Positions 53,567 through 61,473 of a stretch of DNA of 64,000 bases are shown here, piece after piece. A program made the translations under genes and the position numbers. Every line of letters begins with the position of its first letter. Position 1 is the stretch's first letter. The stretch comes from an uncultured Senegalimassilia sp. (GTDB taxonomy: Bacteria; Actinomycetota; Coriobacteriia; Coriobacteriales; Eggerthellaceae): the NCBI GenBank assembly GCA_934630815.1, contig CAKTWI010000001.1:1-64000 (forward strand), read 5' to 3'. Below the pieces are notes generated by a model that was not told the origin of the DNA, searched no databases, and saw nothing but the letters and a program-made list of their open reading frames with translations.

Positions 53567-54505
53567 CTAGTCCAGGAAGCTTTCATTGATGTCGAGTTTG
53601 AAATCGCGGGCGATGGCGCGCAGGCCGTCGTCGGTGATGGTGTTGCGGAAGTCGTCGCTGCCGCCGTTGAGCATACGGGCCTCGGCGTAGATGGCCGCGG
53701 CTTTCTCGATGGTATGCATAAGGCCGAACGCCGTGTCGAAATCGGGGCCGGACACGAACAGGCCGTGCTGCGCCCAGATGGCGGCATCGTAGGTTTTCAT
53801 GAGCTCGCAGGTGGCCTGCGCGATCTCGGAGCCGCCCGGGACCATCCACGGGACGACGCCCACGCCCTTCGGGAACACCACGATGCACTCGGTCATGGCC
53901 TTCCACAGCGCGCGCGTGATGGTGCGCGCGTCCAGCGGCATAACGAACGACAGCGCGATGACGTTCTGCGGATGCGCATGATAGATTACGCGGCACGCGC
54001 CGTCGGTGGCCGCCACGCGGACGCTGTGGTTCATGAAATGCGTGGGGAACTCGCTGGTGGGGACGCCGCCGTCCTTGAGGCCCCACACGATGCGCCACGC
54101 GTCGCCGGCGTCGTTGATCTCCACGATGCCCACGTTGGCAGCAGGATCGAGCTGCACGTTGCGCATGTAGCGGCCCGAGCCCGTGGTGGCGAAGAACGCT
54201 CCGCGCAGGTTATCGGCCTGCACGCCCATGGACACCCAGCTGGAGGGGTTGTCGTAGAAGAACGGGCGGCACGCGCCAACCTGCTCGTCGGTCAGGCGAT
54301 ACGTCAGGTTGCCGCCGTTGCGCTCGTGCCAACCCTGGTCCCAGCCATCGGTGCACAGGCGCACGAACGCCTTCATGAACGGCTGCTGCTCCACGGCCAC
54401 GCCCGAAACGGCGCCCTTGGCAACGGTGACGCCCTTGTCGAGCACGCCCTGCGCGGCCTGTGCGCCGCGGCCCAGCACGTCCTGGGCGCTATCTAAAATA
54501 CCCAT
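53567..54505 (-). CDS. rhaD: Rhamnulose-1-phosphate aldolase with N-terminal extension
   Basis: Cleaves L-rhamnulose-1-phosphate to dihydroxyacetone phosphate and L-lactaldehyde. The class II aldolase core aligns with E. coli RhaD: GWHERNGGNLTYRL, GSGRYMRNVQLDPAAN, zinc ligands in YHAHPQN and WAQHG, and VVFPKGVGVVPWMVPG. At 312 residues it is about 38 longer than E. coli RhaD (274). The extra is mostly N-terminal: about 30 Gly/Ala/Gln-rich, helix-forming residues (LDSAQDVLGRGAQAAQG) before the core. AGGAAC before the first ATG supports this start. The extension could mediate assembly or targeting. Confidence 0.95.
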   Translation of the reverse strand: MGILDSAQDVLGRGAQAAQGVLDKGVTVAKGAVSGVAVEQQPFMKAFVRLCTDGWDQGWHERNGGNLTYRLTDEQVGACRPFFYDNPSSWVSMGVQADNLRGAFFATTGSGRYMRNVQLDPAANVGIVEINDAGDAWRIVWGLKDGGVPTSEFPTHFMNHSVRVAATDGACRVIYHAHPQNVIALSFVMPLDARTITRALWKAMTECIVVFPKGVGVVPWMVPGGSEIAQATCELMKTYDAAIWAQHGLFVSGPDFDTAFGLMHTIEKAAAIYAEARMLNGGSDDFRNTITDDGLRAIARDFKLDINESFLD

Positions 54506-54613
54506 GTTCCTGCCTTTCGATGATGCGCCGGGAACTACGGCGCGGATCGGGCGGGCTCGGATGCGGATCCTCGCCCGCCGCTTGCTTTCATTGAATGTAG
54601 GGAAGTCGCTCGC

Positions 54614-55873
54614 CTACGCGCGGCCGGAGAGCACCTCGTCCTCATAGGCCTTGATGGGAGCCCACAGCCCGCCATCGGTCGGCACGCCCTCGCGACGGCA
54701 GTATTCGTCCCACACGGCGCCGAACGGCATGGTCTTGAACTGCTCGGCGACGATCATCTTCTCGGAGAAGCGGTACGTATCCTGCAGCTCCTTGAGGCGC
54801 TCGACGGGCTGCAGCAGCTCGAACAGCAGGCTCTTCTCCATGGCGCGGGTGCCGGTCGCCCAAGCGCCGATGCGGTTGATGGACGCGTCGAAGAAGTCGA
54901 GGCCGATGATGACCTTGTCCCAGCCGCCCGGGCAGCGCACGATCTCGCCGGCGATCTCCTTGATGTTGTCGTCGAACAGCACCACGTGGTCGGAGTCCCA
55001 GTGCATGGAGCGGGTGACGTGCAGCGGCACGTACGGGAAGAACAGCAGCAGGCTGGAGAGCTTGTCGGCGATGTTCTCCATGGGGTTGAAGTGGCCGGCG
55101 TCGATGAGCACCACGTGGTTGCCGCCCTTCTTCGCGGCGTAGGACACGTAGAACTCCTGGTTGCCGGTGGTGAAGCCCTCCACGCCGATGCCGAAGACCT
55201 TCTGCTCCATGGCGTCGATGACGTGCGGCGTGTCGAAGGAGTAGATCTCGTCGAGCGAGTCGCGCAGACGCTCGCGCATGCCGAAGCGATCTGCCGGGTG
55301 GTCCTTCAAGCCGTCGGGGATCCAGAAGTTGTTGAGCACCATGTCGTCAAGCTCCTCGCCGATGCGCTCGGCGATCTTGCGGCAGGCGATGCAATGACGG
55401 ATCCAGAAGTCGCGCACATCCTTGTCCGGAGAGGAGACGGTCAGGCCCTCCTTGACCATGGGATGGCTGAACAGCGTGGGGTTGAAGTCGATGCCGAAGC
55501 CGTGCTCCTTAGCCCAAGCCACCCACGGCTCGAAGTGCTTGTACTCGATCTGGTCGCGGTCGACCCAGGGGTTCTCGTCGGTGAAGATGGCATAGCTGGC
55601 ATGCAGGTTGATGCGCTTCTTGCCGGGGATGAGGCTGCACGCCTTCTCGAAGTCGGCCGTCAGCTCCTCGAAGGTGCGGGCGCGGCCCGGGTAGTTGCCC
55701 GTGGTCATGATGCCGCCGGAAGCCGCATTGTCCTTCTGGTCGAAGCCCATGACGTCGTCGCCTTGCCAGCAGTTGACGGAGATCGCCTTGCCGGCCAGCT
55801 TCGCCAGGACCGCCTCGGTGTCGATGCCCTCGGCGGCGTATGCCTCGCGTGCCAGTTCGTAAGCTGTGCTCAT
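54614..55873 (-). CDS. rhaA: L-rhamnose isomerase
   Basis: Converts L-rhamnose to L-rhamnulose. 419 residues, the usual RhaA length. Conserved stretches are VNCWQGDDVMGFD, NLHASYAIF, LDFNPTLFSHP-type sequence (IDFNPTLFSHPM), metal-site segments VLIDAGHFNPMEN and HWDSDHVVLFDD. It lies between rhaB and rhaD, with gaps of about 105 bp on both sides. Confidence 0.98.
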   Translation of the reverse strand: MSTAYELAREAYAAEGIDTEAVLAKLAGKAISVNCWQGDDVMGFDQKDNAASGGIMTTGNYPGRARTFEELTADFEKACSLIPGKKRINLHASYAIFTDENPWVDRDQIEYKHFEPWVAWAKEHGFGIDFNPTLFSHPMVKEGLTVSSPDKDVRDFWIRHCIACRKIAERIGEELDDMVLNNFWIPDGLKDHPADRFGMRERLRDSLDEIYSFDTPHVIDAMEQKVFGIGVEGFTTGNQEFYVSYAAKKGGNHVVLIDAGHFNPMENIADKLSSLLLFFPYVPLHVTRSMHWDSDHVVLFDDNIKEIAGEIVRCPGGWDKVIIGLDFFDASINRIGAWATGTRAMEKSLLFELLQPVERLKELQDTYRFSEKMIVAEQFKTMPFGAVWDEYCRREGVPTDGGLWAPIKAYEDEVLSGRA

Positions 55874-55978
55874 GTGCGCTCCTATCTTGGATGAATTGCT
55901 ATGTTCAAGCCGCGATGCGGCGGTGAACCGATTCGGGTGCGCAGAGCCGACGCGCGGCGGCGGCCCTGCGCGTTCGGG

Positions 55979-57457
55979 TTATTCGGGCTGATATTCCACC
56001 ACGTCGAACGATCGGCGGATGGCCTCTCGCGCCTCGTCGAGGTCGGCGAAGACGCCGTCGCCGATCATCTGCACCATGAGGTTTCCCAGGCTGGTGCCCT
56101 CGATGGGGCCGGCGAACACAGGGATGCCGCATGCACGGGCCGTCAGCTCATTGAGGTAGGTGTCCTGGCATCCCCCGCCGACGATGTTGATAGAGGTGTA
56201 CGTGCGACCGGTCAGCGCCGACAGTTCGTTGATGGAATCGGCGTAACAGCCCGTCAGGCTCTCGTACACGCAGCGCATAAGCTCGCTGACGGTGCTGGGA
56301 ACGGGCTGGCCCGTCTCGCGGCAGGCAGCCTTGATCTCCTCGATCATGGACGAGGGAGCCAGAAAGCGGTCGTCGTTGACATTGACGTGCGAGACGGGGG
56401 CATCGGGATGCAGCTGCTGCTCGGCGCGCGCGGCATTCGCCAGCTCGCCAAAGCCGATCTCCTTGGCTGCGCGCTTGAGCTGGGCGCCCTTGCCGGCGAC
56501 ATAGCTGACGCCGTTGAGCTCGCGGCGGATGGACTGGATCATCCACAGGCCCATGATGTTCTTCAAGAAGCGGAAGCGCTTCAGATAGCCGCCCTCGTTC
56601 GTGAAGTTCTGATACCTGCTGGCATCGGAGGTGATGGGACCCTCGTGCTCCACGCCGAGCAGGCTCCACGTGCCGCTTGAGAGGTAAACCGCCTGCGCGT
56701 CGCGAGCGGGCACCGCCAAAAACGCCGAACCCGTGTCGTGCGTGGCAGGCAGCATGACCTGGGCATCGAAGCCCACGCGCTGCTGCACCTCGGGCGTAAG
56801 CCCGCCCACTACCGTACCGGGCATGGCGATGTCGCCGAACAGGCGCGCGGGAGCCTCCGCCGCCTCAAGCGCGAACGGGTCCCACGTGCAGGTGCGCGCG
56901 TTGACGAGGTTCGTGGTGGTGGCGTTGGTATATTCGTTCACCATGCAGCCCGTGAGCAGGTAGTTCAAGTATTCGGGCACCATGAGGAAGCGGTCGGCCG
57001 CCTCAAGCTCCTCGGGATGCTCGCGCGAGAGCGCCGCGAGCTGGTAAACCGTGTTGAACGCTTGGCGCTGGATGCCCGTGACGCGATAGAGCCTCTCCAG
57101 GCCGATGCCCGCATCGACGTCGGCGGCGACATCGCTGGTGCGCGCGTCACGATACGCCACCGCGTCGCCGACGAGCCGGCCCTGCGCATCGACCAAGACG
57201 AAGTCGACGCCCCAGGTGTCGATGCCGATCGTCTCGGGGATCTTACCGGCTTCGCGGCATTTCTCCAGGCCGATCAGGATGTTTTCCCAGATCATATCGA
57301 TATCCCAGCAATCGTGCCCGCGGCGGCGCACCTGCACGTTGTCGAAGCGGTGCACCTCCTCGAGCTCGATGACGCCGTTTCCGTTCACGCTACCGAGCAC
57401 GTGGCGCCCGCTTGACGCCCCGATGTCGATGGCGAGGTAGTAACGCTGCTGCGGCAT
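55979..57457 (-). CDS. rhaB: Rhamnulokinase
   Basis: Phosphorylates L-rhamnulose at C1. A 492-residue FGGY-family sugar kinase: AIDIGASSGRHVLG at residues 9-22, IDTWGVDFVLVD, ATHDTGSAFLAVP and the ATP-site VGGGCQDTYLNEL. The start overlaps the pyruvate kinase stop by one base (TAATG), so translation is coupled to pyk. Confidence 0.97.
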   Translation of the reverse strand: MPQQRYYLAIDIGASSGRHVLGSVNGNGVIELEEVHRFDNVQVRRRGHDCWDIDMIWENILIGLEKCREAGKIPETIGIDTWGVDFVLVDAQGRLVGDAVAYRDARTSDVAADVDAGIGLERLYRVTGIQRQAFNTVYQLAALSREHPEELEAADRFLMVPEYLNYLLTGCMVNEYTNATTTNLVNARTCTWDPFALEAAEAPARLFGDIAMPGTVVGGLTPEVQQRVGFDAQVMLPATHDTGSAFLAVPARDAQAVYLSSGTWSLLGVEHEGPITSDASRYQNFTNEGGYLKRFRFLKNIMGLWMIQSIRRELNGVSYVAGKGAQLKRAAKEIGFGELANAARAEQQLHPDAPVSHVNVNDDRFLAPSSMIEEIKAACRETGQPVPSTVSELMRCVYESLTGCYADSINELSALTGRTYTSINIVGGGCQDTYLNELTARACGIPVFAGPIEGTSLGNLMVQMIGDGVFADLDEAREAIRRSFDVVEYQPE

Positions 57458-58944
57458 TACTTCCCTCCCTTTTGTTTGGTTGTATCGTTTTCCCGGATCT
57501 GCACCACGTACATGACGTTGGTGGCTGCGACGGACTCCGTGCCGTCAGGGCCCTTGGACACCACAGGGCTGGTAGAGCGATCGCCTGCGGTGAACACGGC
57601 GACATCGCCCGAACGCAAAAGGCCCTTGGACACCACGGCATCACGCGCATTGTCCACGACGCTGCGCATATCGCCCTGCACATCGCCGAGCATGGGCACG
57701 ACGCCCCAATGGATCTGCTGCTGGCGCATCACGCGCTCCGACGGCGTGACCGCATAAATGGGGACGCGCGGGCGCAGGTTGGACACCAGGCGCACCGTAC
57801 GGCCCGACATGGTGGGTGCCACGATGCAGGCGGCGTTGACGGTTTCGGCGGTTTGCACGGCGGCAAGGCCCACGGCCAGAGCCACGCGCGCGGCGACGCG
57901 CGTGCGATCGGGGAAGCGCTCGTCGAACAGGTACGGCTCGCTTGCCTCAGCGACGCGGGCCATCATCTGCACGGCGGGAACCGGGTACTGGCCGCACGCC
58001 GTTTCGCCCGACAGCATGACCGCGTCGGTGCCGTCGTAGATGGCGTTGGCCACATCCCCCACCTCGGCACGCGTGGGACGAGGGTTGCGGATCATGGAAT
58101 CGAGCATCTGCGTTGCCGTGATAACGGGCTTCGACGCGCGATTGCAGGCGCGGATGATCTCCTTCTGGATGTGCGGCACCTTATATGCCGGAACCTCCAC
58201 GCCCAAATCGCCGCGGGCGATCATGATGCCGTCGGACGCCTCTATGATCTCGTTGATGTTCTCAACGGCCTCGTGGCATTCGATTTTCGAGAGGAACATG
58301 ATGTCGGAACCGCCGTGCTCGTTCAAAAACGCGCGCATCTCGCGCACGCCCGCGGCATCGCGGATAAATGACGCGGCGATGAAATCGACGCCTTGCTCGA
58401 TGCCGAACAACAGGTCGGCGCGATCCTGGTCGGTCATGACCGGCAGGGGCAGCGATGTTCCGGGAAGGTTCATGGATTTGCGCTCGCCGAGCATGCCGGA
58501 ATTTTGCACGGTGCAATGGATGTCGCCGCCCTCGACGCCGTCGACGGCAAGCTCGATGAGCCCGTCATCGACCAGGATGACCGTACCGGGCGAAACGACA
58601 TCGGCCAGGCCCTTGCAGGTTTGGCTGACCACGCGATCGCTGCCTTCGACCGCCGCCTCGGTGAACGTGAACGAGTTGCCCGCCATAAGCTGCACCGGCT
58701 TATGACCCGCCAGCTCGCCCGTGCGGATTTCCGGGCCCTTCGTGTCGAGCAAGATGGCGCAGGGGCTGTCCATTTCGCGACGGACCTTGCGCAAACGGTC
58801 CATGCGCGCACGCTGCTCATCATGCGAGCCATGCGAGAAATTGAAGCGGGCGATATCCATACCCGCGTTGATCAGCCCTTTGAGCGTCGACTCGCTGTCG
58901 ACGGACGGGCCAAGGGTGCACACGATCTTCGTTCGCTTTGCCAT
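57457..58944 (-). CDS. pyk: Pyruvate kinase
   Basis: Makes pyruvate and ATP from phosphoenolpyruvate and ADP, the last step of glycolysis. 495 residues: KIVCTLGPSVDSE at the start, FNFSHGSH, LDTKGPEIRTG, LSKIECHEAVEN with the catalytic Lys, ATQMLDSM and MLSGETACGQYP; the C-terminal domain ends without the extra PEP-utiliser domain. AAGGTGG before the ATG. It is the first gene of the rhamnose operon, directly coupled to rhaB, an unusual partner for a core glycolytic gene. Confidence 0.97.
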   Translation of the reverse strand: MAKRTKIVCTLGPSVDSESTLKGLINAGMDIARFNFSHGSHDEQRARMDRLRKVRREMDSPCAILLDTKGPEIRTGELAGHKPVQLMAGNSFTFTEAAVEGSDRVVSQTCKGLADVVSPGTVILVDDGLIELAVDGVEGGDIHCTVQNSGMLGERKSMNLPGTSLPLPVMTDQDRADLLFGIEQGVDFIAASFIRDAAGVREMRAFLNEHGGSDIMFLSKIECHEAVENINEIIEASDGIMIARGDLGVEVPAYKVPHIQKEIIRACNRASKPVITATQMLDSMIRNPRPTRAEVGDVANAIYDGTDAVMLSGETACGQYPVPAVQMMARVAEASEPYLFDERFPDRTRVAARVALAVGLAAVQTAETVNAACIVAPTMSGRTVRLVSNLRPRVPIYAVTPSERVMRQQQIHWGVVPMLGDVQGDMRSVVDNARDAVVSKGLLRSGDVAVFTAGDRSTSPVVSKGPDGTESVAATNVMYVVQIRENDTTKQKGGK

Positions 58945-59036
58945 GCAGCCACCTTACCGTTGCGGTTTGCTTCTCACATATTCGAAAACTATACCGCTAA
59001 ACGGCTGCAATTCCTCGGCAATCGGAAAACCCCACT

Positions 59037-59058
59037 TTTGCGCTAGAGTCACCGCAAA
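59037..59058. promoter_or_regulatory. Inverted repeat upstream of pyk
   Basis: TTTGCG and CGCAAA separated by 10 bases, about 95 bp before the pyk start. The 6-10-6 layout fits a dimeric regulator site. No rhamnose regulator gene is in the window. Confidence 0.35.
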
Positions 59059-59110
59059 GTCTCCGTGAAATAGCAGCGAGCATCAGACGAATGCGCGCGC
59101 TGAGACGAAA

Positions 59111-59142
59111 ACGGGCCCGCAGCATCACCGCTGCGGGCCCGT
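59111..59142 (-). terminator. Intrinsic terminator after the desulfoferrodoxin gene
   Basis: A perfect 13-bp stem ACGGGCCCGCAGC with a 6-base loop is followed on the minus strand by TTTCGTCTC, 26 bp after the stop. Confidence 0.88.
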
Positions 59143-59167
59143 CCTGTTCGCACGTTGCTCTCGGGTC

Positions 59168-59551
59168 TTAGATTTCCTTGACCCACAGACCGTGGAGGTT
59201 GCAGTACTCGTACGCCTTCACCGGCGCATCGCCCGCGGCCAAGGCGAAGGTTGCCTCAGGGGCATCCTGCGCAGTGAGCGGGGCGATCTGGTAACCCTTC
59301 TCGGTGACGAGCACGATGAACGCGATCAGATGCTCGGGCGTCATGGGATGAGCAACCTCGCCAACCTTCACGTGAACCGTGGAGCCGTCGACGACGACGA
59401 CCTGCGGCACGTGCTTCTCCATTGCGGCGTCGGTGTCGTTGGCGCGGAGCTCGACCATTTGCTCGCCGCAGCAGGACATGGGCACGCCCTGGTCGAACGG
59501 CTTGATGGCCACGTTGCCGCAATGCATGCACTTGAAGAATTTGACGTCCAT
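59168..59551 (-). CDS. dfx: Desulfoferrodoxin (superoxide reductase)
   Basis: Reduces superoxide to hydrogen peroxide without releasing oxygen, typical of anaerobes. The 127-residue two-iron form has both centres. The rubredoxin-like site uses Cys8, Cys11, Cys27 and Cys28. The catalytic Fe site uses His47, His68, His74, Cys117 and His120, with the Glu45-Lys46 pair that handles the substrate. Everything needed is intact. It lies 162 bp after lgt and has its own terminator; a TATACT on the minus strand near 59600 could be its -10. Confidence 0.96.
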   Translation of the reverse strand: MDVKFFKCMHCGNVAIKPFDQGVPMSCCGEQMVELRANDTDAAMEKHVPQVVVVDGSTVHVKVGEVAHPMTPEHLIAFIVLVTEKGYQIAPLTAQDAPEATFALAAGDAPVKAYEYCNLHGLWVKEI

Positions 59552-59713
59552 GGTAAACCCCTCTCAGGTTTCAACGGCAACCCCCGTGGTGCCGTTGCTC
59601 TCAGTATAGAAACGCCTTGCGTGCGCGGAGGGCGCGCGGGCAGATGTTCGCCAACCCGTTACGCTTCCGCAGCCCGTCTGTTGCGTATCTATATGATACT
59701 AACTTTGTACCAT

Positions 59714-60529
59714 TTACGGAAGCCCTTTTTGCGGTTTCTTGACGCGAACGGCATAAACAAGGGCGCACACCCCCGCCATCATAAGCGGCACGCTGAGAAC
59801 CTGGCCCATGGTCAACCACCCTCCCCACAGGTAGCCGATCTGCGCATCGGGCTGGCGAACGAACTCGATGAGGAAGCGGAACAGGCCGTAACCAACCAGG
59901 AATACGCCCAAAAACGTCCCCTGCGGACGCGGCGGCTGCTTGCGCGACAAGGCGTACAGCACGCAGAACAGCACGACGCCCTCGAGCAGCGCCTCGTAAA
60001 GCTGCGAGGGATGACGAGGCATCGCACCCGCCGTGCCGCCGAACACCACGCCCCACGGCAAGCTGGTGGGCGCACCCCACAGCTCGCCGTTCACGAAGTT
60101 GGCGCAGCGGCCGAAGAATAGGCCGATAGGCGCCGCGATGCATCCCATATCCGCAAGCGTGAGATATGGGATGCCGGTGAAGCGCGCCGCGACGAAACCC
60201 GAGAGCAGCGCGCCGATAAGACCTCCGTGGAAGCTCATGCCGCCGTGGTTGAACGCCAAGATTTCGGCGGGATGGGAGAAATAGTAGCCGTCACCGTAAA
60301 CGAGAACGTAGCCTAAACGTCCTCCCAAAATCACACCCACGATGGCGCACAGCACCACGGTGAGCAGGCTGTCCGCATCCACCCGCACCTTCCAACGCTT
60401 CGCCACCTGCCACAGCACAAGCGCCGCGCACACGAAGCCGGCGACATAGGCGATACCGTACCAGCGCACGACAAAAGGCCCGATAGCGAACGCCACCGGG
60501 TCGAGCATGCGATATATCTCGTTTAACAT
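59714..60529 (-). CDS. lgt: Prolipoprotein diacylglyceryl transferase
   Basis: Transfers diacylglycerol to the lipobox Cys of prolipoproteins at the membrane. The 271-residue protein has seven predicted helices. Family motifs are GYVLVYG, HGGMSFHGGLIGA (essential His) and GLFFGRCANFVNGELWG (essential Arg and Asn). GGAGC seven bases before the ATG sets the start. Substrates in this window include the amidase and importer lipoproteins. Confidence 0.97.
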   Translation of the reverse strand: MLNEIYRMLDPVAFAIGPFVVRWYGIAYVAGFVCAALVLWQVAKRWKVRVDADSLLTVVLCAIVGVILGGRLGYVLVYGDGYYFSHPAEILAFNHGGMSFHGGLIGALLSGFVAARFTGIPYLTLADMGCIAAPIGLFFGRCANFVNGELWGAPTSLPWGVVFGGTAGAMPRHPSQLYEALLEGVVLFCVLYALSRKQPPRPQGTFLGVFLVGYGLFRFLIEFVRQPDAQIGYLWGGWLTMGQVLSVPLMMAGVCALVYAVRVKKPQKGLP

Positions 60530-60574
60530 GGGAAAAGCTCCGTTCCATAGCAGTCGAACGGAGAAAAGGATACC

Positions 60575-60799
60575 TTAGTTCAAGCCCCCTGCGCCAACCT
60601 GTTGAGCGCTTGCCCTAACCTCTTCACGAAGCGAGCCGGGGATGGTGCGCAACAGCTGAACCTGCGCGCCGCATTTGGGGCAATCTAGAGTGAACAAGGC
60701 CGTTTCAGGGCCCAATACCATGATGGCGCGGTATCGCGCCATATCGAACGTGCCGCACCCGCAGCTAGGGCACGCAGCATGTATGTTCACGGCCCCCAC
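60575..60799 (-). CDS. Small zinc-ribbon-like protein
   Basis: 74 residues, unknown function. Two CXXC pairs (CPSCGCG near residues 10-16 and CPKCG near 40-44) fit one zinc or Fe ribbon, with FTLDCPKCGAQVQLL like rubredoxin-style knuckles. GTG start at 60799 with AGGGG eight bases upstream; GTG 60790 is an alternative. It starts 11 bases after the Cys-rich gene upstream and is 45 bp before lgt, so it is probably cotranscribed. Confidence 0.65.
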   Translation of the reverse strand: MGAVNIHAACPSCGCGTFDMARYRAIMVLGPETALFTLDCPKCGAQVQLLRTIPGSLREEVRASAQQVGAGGLN

Positions 60800-60810
60800 C
60801 GAAACAGCCC

Positions 60811-61107
60811 CTAGAGCAAGAACCTATTCGGGTTACCCTGACGGGTGGGGCCTTCGCCAGCGCGATCGGCCGTGCTCGGCCCGTGCTCCAAGAAGAACTC
60901 GCAGAAGCGGCAAATCTCCTTTGCCGCCGCATCGAAATCGCGGCTGGGGTTGAGCAGCTTGCCGAAATCGATGCACACCACGTGGGTGGGACGGAAGCAG
61001 GCGGCGAAGTGGCAATCTGCGGGGCACGGTTCGCCGGGAATGTTATGCGGGCATCGACCGTTCATCTCGGCATCCTCGTAGCAACCGCGCAACTCCCAAC
61101 ACTTCAT
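60811..61107 (-). CDS. Small Cys-rich protein (two-CW-like)
   Basis: 98 residues with about ten Cys: MKCWELRGC, RCPHNIPGEPCPADC, AAC, VVC and CRFC. The CW...C pattern resembles the two-CW metal-binding domain seen in anaerobe proteins. It is probably cytosolic and metal- or cluster-binding; the role is unknown. It lies upstream of the zinc-ribbon gene and lgt and 45 bp after an Nfu-type gene. Confidence 0.72.
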   Translation of the reverse strand: MKCWELRGCYEDAEMNGRCPHNIPGEPCPADCHFAACFRPTHVVCIDFGKLLNPSRDFDAAAKEICRFCEFFLEHGPSTADRAGEGPTRQGNPNRFLL

Positions 61108-61152
61108 GCCTTCCGCTTCCCTTCTCCGCCTGCTTACCTGATGTTTACCTGC

Positions 61153-61386
61153 TTACATGACCGCCGGCACCACGCGGGTGACGCCGGGCACGCGCTCCTT
61201 GAGGATGCGCTCGACGCCGTTGGCCAGCGTCATCTGGGACATGGGGCAGCCCTTGCAAGCGCCCTGCAGCTCGACGGTGACCACGCCGTCCTCGTCGACG
61301 TCGACGAGCTTCACGTCGCCGCCATCAGCCTGCAGGCTGGGTCGGATGAGCTCGAGCACTGCTGCAACATCGGTCTTTTCAACCAT
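61153..61386 (-). CDS. NifU C-terminal domain (Nfu-type) Fe-S protein
   Basis: 77 residues, one NifU_C domain: VLELIRPSLQADGGDVKLVD and the CXXC of GACKGCPMS (Cys44, Cys47), followed by TLANGVERILKERVPGV. Such proteins carry a 4Fe-4S cluster between subunits and deliver it to apoproteins such as those abundant in this anaerobe. AAAGGAG precedes the ATG. Confidence 0.95.
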   Translation of the reverse strand: MVEKTDVAAVLELIRPSLQADGGDVKLVDVDEDGVVTVELQGACKGCPMSQMTLANGVERILKERVPGVTRVVPAVM

Positions 61387-61440
61387 GGGGTTCTCCTTTA
61401 CCTTTCGGTCTTTTGTTCATCATGAGCGATTCTACCACAG

Positions 61441-61462
61441 CGCCCGATAGGGCCATCGGGCG
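61441..61462 (-). terminator. Hairpin between the LCP and Nfu genes
   Basis: A perfect 8-bp stem CGCCCGAT/ATCGGGCG with a 6-base loop, 11 bp after the LCP stop. The minus-strand U-tract is absent, so it may not terminate fully. Confidence 0.45.
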
Positions 61463-61473
61463 TTTGGATGGGG

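Noticed and set aside
52604..54496. A 630-codon plus-strand frame opposite the rhamnose transporter and rhaD
   Set aside because: It crosses two well-supported genes and the gap between them; composition is His/Arg-rich and motif-free.
53567..57457. Bacterial microcompartment for rhamnose breakdown
   Set aside because: RhaD has an N-terminal extension, but no shell protein, aldehyde dehydrogenase or phosphotransacylase is encoded nearby.
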